A DNA stretch of 7,652 nt from Bacillota bacterium (GTDB lineage: Bacteria > Bacillota > Clostridia > Lutisporales > Lutisporaceae). The notes under the pieces are model-generated. The model was given only the letters and a program-made list of their open reading frames with translations, was not told where the DNA came from and did no database searches. Below, piece after piece: positions 1 to 6,328 of this stretch (position 1 is its first letter; each line of letters opens with the position of its first letter). Where the stretch lies: the NCBI GenBank assembly GCA_023405875.1, contig JAEXXN010000326.1, forward strand, positions 1-7,652. Reading direction: 5' to 3'. Position numbers and translations under genes: made by a program.

Positions 1-69
1 AGCTATAGATACAAGAAAATATATCAAGAAGAAATAAAAAGGAATGATATATACTCGGAATATTATTGA
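1..69 (+). CDS. possible 3' end of an upstream gene (partial)
   Basis: Frame 1 is open from the window edge to a TGA at 67-69, giving about 22 mostly charged and aromatic residues ending in DIYSEYY. If real, its stop codon overlaps the galK Shine-Dalgarno (TTGAGGTG), which would be a typical operon junction. Frame 2 offers a competing ending, TRKYIKKK with TAA at 35-37, which would leave a 41-bp gap before galK. The stretch is too short to choose between them or to name a product, and it could also be non-coding leader. Confidence 0.25.
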   Translation, partial: SYRYKKIYQEEIKRNDIYSEYY

Positions 70-73
70 GGTG
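68..73 (+). promoter_or_regulatory. ribosome binding site of galK
   Basis: GAGGTG lies 5 bases before the ATG at 79 and supports that start. A TATACT at 50-55 resembles a -10 box, but no acceptable -35 is found 16-18 bp upstream, so the galK promoter is probably outside the window or is not visible. Confidence 0.7.
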
Positions 74-78
74 TATTA

Positions 79-1242
79 ATGGATGTAAATTCAATATCAG
101 AAGCATTTGAAAGAATATTTGGGGCAGGGGAAGATATTTACCGGTTCTTTGCACCGGGACGGGTCAACCTGATAGGAGAGCATACAGACTATAACGGAGG
201 ACATGTATTTCCATGTGCTCTGACCTTTGGCACCTATGCAGTCGCCCATAAAAGGCAGGATTCAAGACTGAGATTTTTTTCCGGGAATTTTGAAGCTTCC
301 GGAATCATCGAAACGGACCTGGAAGGTCTGTCTTATGATAAAGCCCATGATTGGGCCAATTATCCCAAGGGTATAATAAAGACCTTCGGGGATGCCGGAT
401 ATAAAATAGATAAGGGCATGGACATAATGTTCTTCGGCAATATTCCAAATGGCGCAGGGCTGTCCTCCAGCGCTTCCATAGAACTGGCTGTCTGCGTTGC
501 GCTGAAAAAGCTGTTCCGGCTGGAGGTGGAAATGCTTGAGATGGTCAAGCTCAGCCAAAAATCCGAGAACCAGTATAATGGAGTGAACTGCGGAATCATG
601 GATCAGTTTGCCTGCGGCATGGGAAAAAAGGACCATGCAATGCTGCTGGACACCAATACCCTTGAATATGAATATGTCCCGGTAAGCCTTGAGGGAGTCT
701 CCATTATAATAGCCAATACAAATAAGCGGCGTGGGCTGGCGGACTCCAAGTATAATGAGAGGCGCGGACAGTGTGAGGCTGCTTTGGGGGCACTTCAGAA
801 GAAGCTTGCCATAGCTTCTCTTGGAGATTTGTCTGAAGAGGAGTTTGAGGAAAACAAGCATCTTATAAAGGATGAGGTTCAGAGTAAGCGCGCCAGACAT
901 GCGGTGTATGAAAACCGGCGTACCATAGCTGCTGTAAAAGCCCTGAACCAGGGAGACATAGAGGGCTTTGGAAAGCTTATGAATGCCTCGCATATTTCCC
1001 TTAGAGATGATTATGAGGTCACCGGTTTGGAACTGGATACCCTGGTATCGGCGGCCTGGGAAAATGGTGCAATCGGTTCAAGGATGACCGGTGCGGGCTT
1101 TGGAGGTTGTACGGTAAGCCTGGTGTCCAACGGCCGCATTGCAGAATTTATTGATAAAGTCGGAAGGGAATACCTGGACAAAATAGGATACAGTGCAGAT
1201 TTTTATGTAGCATCAATTGGTGATGGAGCAAGACAAATATAG
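79..1242 (+). CDS. galK: galactokinase
   Basis: Phosphorylates alpha-D-galactose with ATP to galactose-1-phosphate, the committing step of the cytosolic Leloir pathway. The 387-residue length is normal for bacterial GalK. It is a GHMP-superfamily kinase: the galactokinase signature GRVNLIGEHTDYNGG is at residues 27-41, the GHMP ATP-binding loop PNGAGLSSSAS at 123-133, the CGIMDQFACG segment at 171-180 carries the expected catalytic Asp (D175, with R28 as partner), and the C-terminal GHMP motif GSRMTGAGFGGCTVS is at 333-347. The ATG at 79 has a Shine-Dalgarno 5 bases upstream and places the signature at the usual distance from the N terminus. It lies first in the cluster but is separated from galE by 257 bp containing a hairpin and a MITE-like repeat, so it may be transcribed partly on its own. 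No motif residue appears to be missing. Confidence 0.97.
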   Translation: MDVNSISEAFERIFGAGEDIYRFFAPGRVNLIGEHTDYNGGHVFPCALTFGTYAVAHKRQDSRLRFFSGNFEASGIIETDLEGLSYDKAHDWANYPKGIIKTFGDAGYKIDKGMDIMFFGNIPNGAGLSSSASIELAVCVALKKLFRLEVEMLEMVKLSQKSENQYNGVNCGIMDQFACGMGKKDHAMLLDTNTLEYEYVPVSLEGVSIIIANTNKRRGLADSKYNERRGQCEAALGALQKKLAIASLGDLSEEEFEENKHLIKDEVQSKRARHAVYENRRTIAAVKALNQGDIEGFGKLMNASHISLRDDYEVTGLELDTLVSAAWENGAIGSRMTGAGFGGCTVSLVSNGRIAEFIDKVGREYLDKIGYSADFYVASIGDGARQI

Positions 1243-1247
1243 ATGTC

Positions 1248-1283
1248 GCAAGAGGTAGTTTTTCATTATGAGCTGCCTCTTGT
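1248..1283 (+). terminator. hairpin just after galK, possible weak terminator or attenuator
   Basis: Six bases after the galK stop, GCAAGAGGTAG (1248-1258) pairs with CTGCCTCTTGT (1273-1283) as 11 pairs including two G-T wobbles, with a 14-base loop. No T tract follows, because the MITE-like repeat starts at about 1282, so the hairpin does not meet the classic intrinsic-terminator pattern. Joining the flanks without the repeat would not create a T tract either. It may be a weak or processed 3' end. Confidence 0.4.
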
Positions 1284-1440
1284 ACTCTGTAACACTTAAG
1301 CCTTGCATTGCCCGGCGAGGAAAATTGACCTATGACAAGGCGGGGGAGTGAGTAATACTGGCCGTATTACGATTGACGACAACGTAGTCATAGGTCAATT
1401 TAACCGGCGGAAATGTAAGGAATTAGGTGTTACAGAGTAC
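1282..1440. mobile_element. MITE-like element with concentric inverted repeats
   Basis: The 159-bp segment has perfect 14-bp terminal inverted repeats, GTACTCTGTAACAC (1282-1295) and GTGTTACAGAGTAC (1427-1440). Inside them is a second perfect 15-bp pair, AAATTGACCTATGAC (1322-1336) and GTCATAGGTCAATTT (1387-1401). At the centre is a 7-bp pair, GTAATAC (1352-1358) and GTATTAC (1364-1370), around TGGCC. The 25-26 base stretches between the outer and inner arms are also largely complementary, for example CCTTGCATT against CCTTACATT, so almost the whole segment folds on itself. It has no coding capacity. The ends contain TA inside GTAC, which would fit a TA target duplication as made by IS630/Tc1-type transposases, but GTAC is palindromic, so a duplication cannot be told from a terminal repeat. 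The alternative is a large structured intergenic RNA or REPIN-like repeat. The inverted repeats are seen directly; the mobile origin is inferred. Confidence 0.6.
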
Positions 1441-1459
1441 TAGTTCTATATGTTATATA
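1430..1459 (+). promoter_or_regulatory. candidate galE promoter at the right end of the repeat
   Basis: TTACAG (1430-1435) lies in the right terminal repeat of the MITE-like element. It is followed after 18 bases by TATATA (1454-1459), or after 17 bases by TTATAT. This is a plausible -35/-10 pair placed about 40 bp before the galE start. The match is moderate and the region is AT-rich, so chance is possible. Confidence 0.3.
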
Positions 1460-1486
1460 AGGAACATTTTATTCATCAGTATTAAA

Positions 1487-1492
1487 AGGAGG
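1487..1492 (+). promoter_or_regulatory. strong ribosome binding site of galE
   Basis: A full AGGAGG core within AAAGGAGGG lies 7 bases before the ATG at 1500. It is the strongest Shine-Dalgarno in the gal cluster and fixes the galE start. Confidence 0.85.
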
Positions 1493-1499
1493 GTTTCCA

Positions 1500-2495
1500 A
1501 TGGCAGTTTTAGTATGCGGAGGTGCAGGTTATATCGGATCCCATTGCGTCTATGGCCTGATTGACAGAAAAGAAGAGGTCGTAGTGGTTGACAATCTTCA
1601 GACAGGCCATTTGGCTGCTGTATGCCGGGATGCAAAATTCTACCGGGGCGATATAAGAGACGGAGAGTTTCTTGACAGGGTATTTGAGGAAAACAGTATA
1701 GATGCTGTAATTCATTTTGCCGCAAATTCACTTGTGGGAGTCAGTATGAATGAGCCTTTGGAATACTACGATAACAATGTATACGGCACCCAGGTGCTTC
1801 TGCAGGCCATGAACAGGCACAAGGTATGCAGGATCGTATTCTCATCAACTGCAGCAACCTATGGAGAACCGGAGAGCATACCGATACTGGAAACCGACAG
1901 GACTCTGCCGACAAATCCTTATGGGGAAACCAAGCTGGCAATGGAAAAAATGATGAAGTGGGCGGACAATGCCCATGGACTTAAATATATAGCGCTAAGA
2001 TATTTTAATGTGGCAGGGGCTCATGAGAGCGGAATGACCGGGGAGGACCACAGTCCGGAAACCCACCTGATACCTCTCATACTCCAGGTTCCTCTTGGAA
2101 AGCGCGAAAGCATATCGATATTCGGTGATGATTATGATACTCCCGACGGTACCTGTATAAGAGATTATATCCACGTGGCCGACCTGGTGGATGCTCATAT
2201 ACTGGCCCTTGAAAGCCTGAGAGCCGGTGCTTCGAGCAACGTGTACAACCTTGGAAACGGAGAGGGCTTCTCAGTAAAGGAAATAGTTGAGGCCGCAAGA
2301 AGGGTCACCATGCATCCTATTCCGGCAGTTATATGCCCCAGGAGGGCCGGAGATCCGTCCACACTTATAGCCTCCAGTGCCAAGGCAAGGAAGGAGCTGG
2401 GCTGGGAGCCCAAATTCAACAGCATAGAGGATATAATAGCTACCGCCTGGAACTGGCACAGGAATAATCCCCAGGGCTTCAAAAAAGATAAGTAG
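1500..2495 (+). CDS. galE: UDP-glucose 4-epimerase
   Basis: Interconverts UDP-galactose and UDP-glucose with tightly bound NAD, closing the Leloir cycle and also supplying UDP-galactose for surface polysaccharides. The 331-residue length is normal. It is an extended short-chain dehydrogenase: the N-terminal Rossmann motif GGAGYIG is at residues 7-13, the acidic D31 at the end of the second strand is in place to bind the NAD ribose, and FSSTAATYGEP at 114-124 carries Thr117 at the position of the catalytic Ser124 of the E. coli enzyme, a common Ser/Thr exchange. The catalytic YxxxK is Y141-K145 in NPYGETK, and RYFNVAGA at 167-174 and RDYIHVADL at 221-229 are family hallmarks. The start is set by AGGAGG 7 bases upstream. 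The stop is 11 bp before galT, indicating cotranscription with galT and galM. Confidence 0.97.
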   Translation: MAVLVCGGAGYIGSHCVYGLIDRKEEVVVVDNLQTGHLAAVCRDAKFYRGDIRDGEFLDRVFEENSIDAVIHFAANSLVGVSMNEPLEYYDNNVYGTQVLLQAMNRHKVCRIVFSSTAATYGEPESIPILETDRTLPTNPYGETKLAMEKMMKWADNAHGLKYIALRYFNVAGAHESGMTGEDHSPETHLIPLILQVPLGKRESISIFGDDYDTPDGTCIRDYIHVADLVDAHILALESLRAGASSNVYNLGNGEGFSVKEIVEAARRVTMHPIPAVICPRRAGDPSTLIASSAKARKELGWEPKFNSIEDIIATAWNWHRNNPQGFKKDK

Positions 2496-2499
2496 GTGG
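2494..2499 (+). promoter_or_regulatory. ribosome binding site that supports the TTG start of galT
   Basis: AGGTGG overlaps the galE stop codon and sits 7 bases before TTG at 2507. A TAA at 2504-2506 directly precedes that codon in frame, so no start farther upstream is possible. Confidence 0.75.
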
Positions 2500-2506
2500 T
2501 TTCTAA

Positions 2507-4003
2507 TTGAGCATATATAGAGAAATAAAACGGTTGATAAATTTCGGCCTGGATAAAGGGCTTATCTGCCCGGCGGATGAGGTGTACGTACGGAACAGGC
2601 TGCTTGAGATATTAAGGCTGGAGGAATATGAGGAGGCGGAGGCTGCCGGGGAGGAGCTTTCGAATCCGCAGCCTATACTGGACAATATCCTGGATTATGC
2701 CTGGGAGCAGGGTATACTGGAGCAGAATACGGTTACCTACAGGGATCTGCTGGATACAAAGCTTATGGATTGCTTCATATCCAAGCCCGGTGAAGTGATA
2801 GACAGGTTTTACAAGGATTATGCGGAAGCTCCGGTAATAGCCACCGGTAATTACTACAGTATGTCCATTGCCTCAAATTATATCCGGACACAGAGGACCG
2901 ACAAAAATGCGGTGTGGAAGGCGGATACCGATTTCGGAAGGCTTGATATAACAATAAACCTCTCAAAGCCGGAGAAGGACCCTATAGCCATAGCAGCGGC
3001 AAAGCACAAAAAGGACACCTCCTATCCCAAGTGCCTTCTCTGCAAGGAAAATGAAGGCTTTGCAGGTACGCTGAACCATCCTGCGAGGAACAATCATAGG
3101 GTAATTCCGATCACTCTTTGCGGAGAAAAATGGTTTTTGCAGTACTCTCCTTACGTATATTATAATGAACATTCAATTGTGTTCAAGGATGAGCATGTAC
3201 CCATGAAAATCTCCCGGCTTACCTTTGACAGGCTGCTGGATTTCGTAGAAAAATTCCCCCACTATTTCATCGGCTCCAACGCAGATCTTCCGATTGTGGG
3301 AGGCTCAATATTGTCCCATGACCATTTCCAGGGGGGGAACCACAGGTTTGCCATGGAGCTGGCAGCTGACTTAAAGCAGTTCAGTATCCCGGGCTATGGA
3401 GATATTGAGGTCAGTATCCTGAAGTGGCCGATGTCGGCGGTGCGCCTGAGGAGCAGAAACAGGGAGCGCTTGTCGGAGCTGGCAGGCAGGATACTTGATA
3501 CCTGGAGGAATTATGATGATGAAAGTGTGGATATACTTTCAAATACTGCAGGAGAACCTCATAATACCATTACACCCATAGCCAGATACCGGAATGGGTT
3601 TGAGCTTGACCTGGTACTCCGGAACAACAGAACCAGTGAGGAGCATCCTCTCGGCATATTCCACCCTCACAGCGAGGTACATCATATAAAGAAGGAGAAC
3701 ATAGGCCTTATAGAGGTCATGGGGCTTGCCGTTCTGCCTGCAAGGCTGATAAAGGAGCTGAAGCTGCTCGGGGCCTGCCTTGGGGGACAAAGCAGCATAG
3801 ATCAGTATGAAGAGCTGGAGCAGCATAAGACCTGGTTTCTTGAACTGAAGGATAAGTATGGAAATACTGAAGTTGATTATGGCGATATACTAAAACATGA
3901 AGTAGGAAAGGTGTTTGAAAAGGTACTGCTGGATGCGGGAGTATTCAAGCAGGATGTCGAAGGCCTTGAGGCTTTTTCAAAATTTATACGTTTGATAAGG
4001 TAG
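2507..4003 (+). CDS. galT: UDP-glucose--hexose-1-phosphate uridylyltransferase, class II
   Basis: Transfers UMP from UDP-glucose to galactose-1-phosphate through a uridylyl-histidine intermediate, giving UDP-galactose and glucose-1-phosphate. At 498 residues it matches the long class II GalT of Bacillus, Lactobacillus and Clostridium rather than the roughly 350-residue E. coli type. Visible family features are a long N-terminal region, a CLLCKENEGFAG segment at 176-187, the active-site HDHFQGG at 271-277 (the class II counterpart of the class I HPHxQ histidine triad) inside GGSILSHDHFQGGNHRFAME, and a C-terminal domain with HPLGIFHPHSEVHHIKKENI at 380-399. The start is TTG, forced by a stop codon immediately upstream and supported by AGGTGG 7 bases before. 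It follows galE by 11 bp and precedes galM by 8 bp, so it is mid-operon; the weak start codon may lower its translation relative to galE. Confidence 0.95.
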   Translation: MSIYREIKRLINFGLDKGLICPADEVYVRNRLLEILRLEEYEEAEAAGEELSNPQPILDNILDYAWEQGILEQNTVTYRDLLDTKLMDCFISKPGEVIDRFYKDYAEAPVIATGNYYSMSIASNYIRTQRTDKNAVWKADTDFGRLDITINLSKPEKDPIAIAAAKHKKDTSYPKCLLCKENEGFAGTLNHPARNNHRVIPITLCGEKWFLQYSPYVYYNEHSIVFKDEHVPMKISRLTFDRLLDFVEKFPHYFIGSNADLPIVGGSILSHDHFQGGNHRFAMELAADLKQFSIPGYGDIEVSILKWPMSAVRLRSRNRERLSELAGRILDTWRNYDDESVDILSNTAGEPHNTITPIARYRNGFELDLVLRNNRTSEEHPLGIFHPHSEVHHIKKENIGLIEVMGLAVLPARLIKELKLLGACLGGQSSIDQYEELEQHKTWFLELKDKYGNTEVDYGDILKHEVGKVFEKVLLDAGVFKQDVEGLEAFSKFIRLIR

Positions 4004-4011
4004 GTGTTTTT

Positions 4012-5049
4012 ATGTATTGCATCAGGAATATAATCAGACTGGAAGATAAGGATGTATGCTTGATAACGGTAAGCAACAAAAATAATATCCAGCTCAAGCT
4101 TCTGAATTATGGTGCCGTGATGATGGAGCTTATTGCCCCTGACAGGGAGGGAAACCTTGAAAATATTATCCTTACCTATGAGGACCCTATGGATTATATA
4201 AAGAACAAACCTTATTTCGGAGCTACAATAGGAAGGACGGCAGGGCGTATCGGCGGTGCAGGCTTCACGCTTTCAGGGGAAGAATACCGGCTGGAGAAAA
4301 ATGACGGGAGCAACCAGCTTCATGGAGGAAGGTCGGGCTTCAGCTTCAAGCTCTGGGATTACAAGGTGGTTGAGGAAGAAAACAGATCGAGCGTTGAATT
4401 CACATACCTCAGCAAGGATATGGAGGAAGGCTACCCCGGAAATCTTACTGCAAGGGTCATATACACCCTGACCGACGACAATGAGCTGATAATTGAATAT
4501 CAGGCTGTTTCGGACAGGGACACCCTGTGCAATCTTACAAACCACAGTTATTTTAACCTTTCCGGAAATTATAAGCGAAAGGTGTTTGAACAATGTCTTA
4601 CAATGAAGTCGGACCATTTCCTTGAAACGGACAAAAATCTGGTTCCGACCGGTAAATTGATTGAGGTCAGGGATACTCCGATGGGTTTCAATACCCGGAA
4701 GCTGATAGGAAGAGATATGGGTGAGGATTACCAGCCGCTGAAGGCTGCCAACGGCTATGATTGTCCCTGGATGCTTTCCGGCAGCTCGGAGCAAATTGAG
4801 CTGTATGATGAAAAAAGCGGCAGGAGGATGACGATAAGCACGACCTATCCCTGCGCAGTGGTCTATACCTATAATTTTGCCGATAATGAGAGGCTTATGT
4901 ACGGAAAAGCAGGAAGCAAGGGTGACGGGATATGCTTTGAGACACAGTATGAGCCTGACGGGATAAACCATCCGGGTATGCACCGGGCTATTCTAAAAGC
5001 AGGCGACGGCTATAACGAGAAAACGGTATTCAGGTTTGCGGTTCTTTAA
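4012..5049 (+). CDS. galM: aldose 1-epimerase (galactose mutarotase)
   Basis: Interconverts beta- and alpha-D-galactose so that galactokinase receives its alpha substrate. The 345-residue length is standard and there is no signal peptide, so it is cytosolic. Motifs in order are GRTAGRI at residues 74-80, NQLHGGRSGF at 101-110 with substrate-binding H104, TNHSYFNLSG at 176-185 with the catalytic acid H178, NGYDCPW at 247-253 with D250, YTYNFAD at 285-291, and FETQYEPDGINHP at 309-321 with the catalytic base E310. These correspond to H96, H170, D243 and E304 of the Lactococcus enzyme. The residue after D250 is Cys where many relatives have His. The ATG at 4012 follows TAGGTG (4001-4006), which overlaps the galT stop codon; the 8-bp gap implies cotranscription with galE and galT. 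Confidence 0.95.
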   Translation: MYCIRNIIRLEDKDVCLITVSNKNNIQLKLLNYGAVMMELIAPDREGNLENIILTYEDPMDYIKNKPYFGATIGRTAGRIGGAGFTLSGEEYRLEKNDGSNQLHGGRSGFSFKLWDYKVVEEENRSSVEFTYLSKDMEEGYPGNLTARVIYTLTDDNELIIEYQAVSDRDTLCNLTNHSYFNLSGNYKRKVFEQCLTMKSDHFLETDKNLVPTGKLIEVRDTPMGFNTRKLIGRDMGEDYQPLKAANGYDCPWMLSGSSEQIELYDEKSGRRMTISTTYPCAVVYTYNFADNERLMYGKAGSKGDGICFETQYEPDGINHPGMHRAILKAGDGYNEKTVFRFAVL

Positions 5050-5051
5050 AG

Positions 5052-5078
5052 CATTGGAGCCCCAGTGATAAAGTTTTT
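5052..5078 (+). terminator. possible weak terminator after galM
   Basis: CATTGG (5052-5057) and CCAGTG (5062-5067) form a 6-bp stem with one G-T wobble and a 4-base loop. A TTTTT follows at 5074-5078, six bases beyond the stem. The stem is short and the T run is displaced, so any termination would be partial and galR could also be reached by readthrough. Confidence 0.3.
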
Positions 5079-5110
5079 CCTTGAAATATAGGGGATTTTG
5101 CAGGAATTTG

Positions 5111-5116
5111 TATAAA
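5111..5116 (+). promoter_or_regulatory. possible -10 box for galR
   Basis: TATAAA lies about 110 bp before the galR start. TTGAAA at 5081-5086 is 24 bases upstream, too far for a standard -35, so the promoter call rests mainly on the -10 and on the need for a start site in the 177-bp gap. Confidence 0.2.
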
Positions 5117-5146
5117 AGAGGCAGAATCTTTAGAGTCGGAACAAGT

Positions 5147-5178
5147 GGTGGAGCTCCTCCGTATATGAAGGCAGGAGC
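5147..5178 (+). promoter_or_regulatory. palindrome and alternative hairpins in the galR leader
   Basis: GGTGGAGCTCCTCC (5147-5160) is a 14-bp palindrome with one mismatched pair around a perfect GGAGCTCC. Its right half, GCTCCT (5153-5158), can instead pair with AGGAGC (5173-5178). The two folds exclude each other. This could be an operator, an mRNA structure, or chance; I recognise no known riboswitch or T-box consensus here. Confidence 0.3.
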
Positions 5179-5192
5179 ATCAAACAATAGCT

Positions 5193-5202
5193 TTGTTAAC
5201 AA
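5193..5202. promoter_or_regulatory. candidate GalR operator, perfect 10-bp palindrome
   Basis: TTGTTAACAA is a perfect palindrome 24 bp before the galR ATG, and its left half also pairs with AACAA at 5183-5187. Short AT-rich palindromes near their own gene are common operators for LacI-family repressors, and position suggests autoregulation. I saw no second copy upstream of galK or galE within the window, which weakens the case. Confidence 0.3.
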
Positions 5203-5211
5203 CTGAGCTTG

Positions 5212-5219
5212 AAAGGAAG
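5212..5219 (+). promoter_or_regulatory. ribosome binding site that decides the galR start
   Basis: AAAGGAAG lies 7 bases before ATG at 5227. An in-frame TTG at 5209 would place this purine run inside the coding region and lacks its own site, so ATG 5227 is chosen. Confidence 0.75.
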
Positions 5220-5226
5220 CGTTTTT

Positions 5227-6228
5227 ATGGCTACTTTGAAAGACATTGCGAAACTGGCCGGGGTCTCCCTTGCGACAGTATCCAGGGTGTTGAACCATGA
5301 TGCCAGCCTCAATGTTTCTGATGATACAAGGAAAAAAATATATGAAGTAGCAGAAGAATTGGGATATCAGACTATAAGGCAGAGAAGCAGAAGCCTGAGC
5401 AAGAAGATCAGGATAGGTGTGATCCACTGGTATTCCCAGAAGGAGGAGCTTGGAGACCCCTATTATCTTTCGGTGGCTAAAGGAGTGGAAAAGGAGTGCT
5501 TCAGCAGGAAGGTCGAATTTGCATCTGTCTTTAAGGACGGGGACAAATATACTACCGTCGATCTGAACGACCTGGACGGCTTCATAGCCATAGGAAAGTT
5601 CAGTAATGAGGATATCCAGGAGTTTTCGGCCTTTTCCAAAAACATAGTATTTGTTGATTCTTCGCCGAACGATAAGGTATATGACTCTGTAATAGTCGAT
5701 ATAGGAAGCGCAACCCGGGAGGTCCTGGAGTGCATGGTCGGCAACGGGCATACAAGGATAGGCTTCATAGGGGGAAGGGAATATGTAGGAAAGGACAAGA
5801 CGCCCCGGGAGGATGAGCGCGAAAGGACCTACCGTGATTTTACGGTCGAAAAAGGCATATATGATGAAAGGAACATTTATATAGGCTCTTTTACAACAGA
5901 GGGGGGCTACGATATGATGAAGAAGGCCGTTTCCAAAGGGAATATTCCCGAGGCTTTCTTTGTTGCCAGCGACTCAATGGCAATGGGTGTAATACAGGCC
6001 CTTTACGAATCGGGGCTGAAGGTTCCCCGGGATGTTGGAATAGTAAGCTTTAACGATATCCCTACCTCCAAATACCTCATACCGCCCTTAAGCACCGTCA
6101 GGGTGCACACCGAGTTTATGGGCGCAACAGCCGTGGGACTGCTGCTTGAAAGGATCAAGGAGGGCAGGGAGATTCCCAAAAAGGTTATAATACCCACAGA
6201 GCTGATTATTAGAGAAAGCTACAAATAA
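5227..6228 (+). CDS. galR: LacI-family transcriptional repressor, GalR type
   Basis: Predicted sugar-responsive DNA-binding repressor of the adjacent gal genes. With ATG 5227 it has 333 residues, the usual LacI-family length. The N-terminal helix-turn-helix, TLKDIAKLAGVSLATVSRVLN, spans residues 3-23 and is canonical. The linker around 45-58 leads into a periplasmic-binding-protein-like effector and dimer domain beginning IRIGVIHWYSQKEELGDPYY at 61-80, a start strongly reminiscent of lactococcal and streptococcal GalR. Later family segments are GFIGGREYVG at 179-188, FFVASDSMAMGVIQAL at 244-259, GIVSFNDIPTSKYLIPPLST at 271-290 and the closing IPTELIIRES at 322-331. The ATG start aligns with other family members and has a good Shine-Dalgarno, whereas a TTG at 5209 would add six residues. 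It lies downstream of galM in the same direction, with its own leader and a strong terminator after it. Galactose as inducer is inferred from context. Confidence 0.92.
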   Translation: MATLKDIAKLAGVSLATVSRVLNHDASLNVSDDTRKKIYEVAEELGYQTIRQRSRSLSKKIRIGVIHWYSQKEELGDPYYLSVAKGVEKECFSRKVEFASVFKDGDKYTTVDLNDLDGFIAIGKFSNEDIQEFSAFSKNIVFVDSSPNDKVYDSVIVDIGSATREVLECMVGNGHTRIGFIGGREYVGKDKTPREDERERTYRDFTVEKGIYDERNIYIGSFTTEGGYDMMKKAVSKGNIPEAFFVASDSMAMGVIQALYESGLKVPRDVGIVSFNDIPTSKYLIPPLSTVRVHTEFMGATAVGLLLERIKEGREIPKKVIIPTELIIRESYK

Positions 6229-6247
6229 CCAATAGACTTGAATTAAT

Positions 6248-6274
6248 AAAGATGCCCTGACTGGACATCTTTTT
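6248..6274 (+). terminator. intrinsic terminator after galR
   Basis: AAAGATGCCC (6248-6257) pairs with GGACATCTTT (6263-6272) as a 10-position stem with one C-A mismatch and a 5-base loop TGACT. The stem merges into TTTTT at 6270-6274. It lies 20 bp after the galR stop and separates the gal locus from the next unit. Confidence 0.85.
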
Positions 6275-6317
6275 CAGTTTAAGCTACACTGAATAAGATG
6301 AATAAAAATACATTTTT

Positions 6318-6323
6318 GGAGAT
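6318..6323 (+). promoter_or_regulatory. ribosome binding site of the YczE-family gene
   Basis: GGAGAT is 5 bases before ATG 6329 and favours it over the in-frame ATG at 6338. Upstream, TAAGAT (6294-6299) is -10-like with a poor TTTCAG -35 at 6272-6277 and a 16-base spacer, so a promoter between the terminator and this gene is likely but not well defined. Confidence 0.65.
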
Positions 6324-6328
6324 ATCGA

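Noticed and set aside
50..64. Imperfect palindrome around TCGGA before galK as a GalR operator
   Set aside because: The symmetry is interrupted at several positions in an AT-rich stretch and does not match the palindrome near galR; too weak to list.
262..993. Long - strand open frame antisense to galK
   Set aside because: It overlaps a well-supported galK, has no recognisable protein features or ribosome site, and is explained as a codon-bias shadow.
1282..1440. Riboswitch or CRISPR-like array in the galK-galE gap
   Set aside because: There are no direct repeats with spacers and no riboswitch consensus that I recognise. The nested end-to-end symmetry fits a MITE-like repeat better.
4273..4983. 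236-residue - strand open frame antisense to galM
   Set aside because: It is fully inside galM, with no domain pattern; a shadow.
5209..5226. Upstream TTG start for galR adding six residues
   Set aside because: The ATG at 5227 has a well-spaced Shine-Dalgarno and gives the standard LacI-family N terminus.
5214..5227. Possible catabolite-response (cre) site at AGGAAGCGTTTTTA
   Set aside because: It has three mismatches to the cre consensus, and the purine part is explained by the galR Shine-Dalgarno.
4993..5751. 252-residue - strand open frame spanning the galM-galR gap
   Set aside because: It overlaps galR coding sequence and the end of galM, has no recognisable motif and an atypical composition. 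The gap it crosses is better read as leader and terminator.
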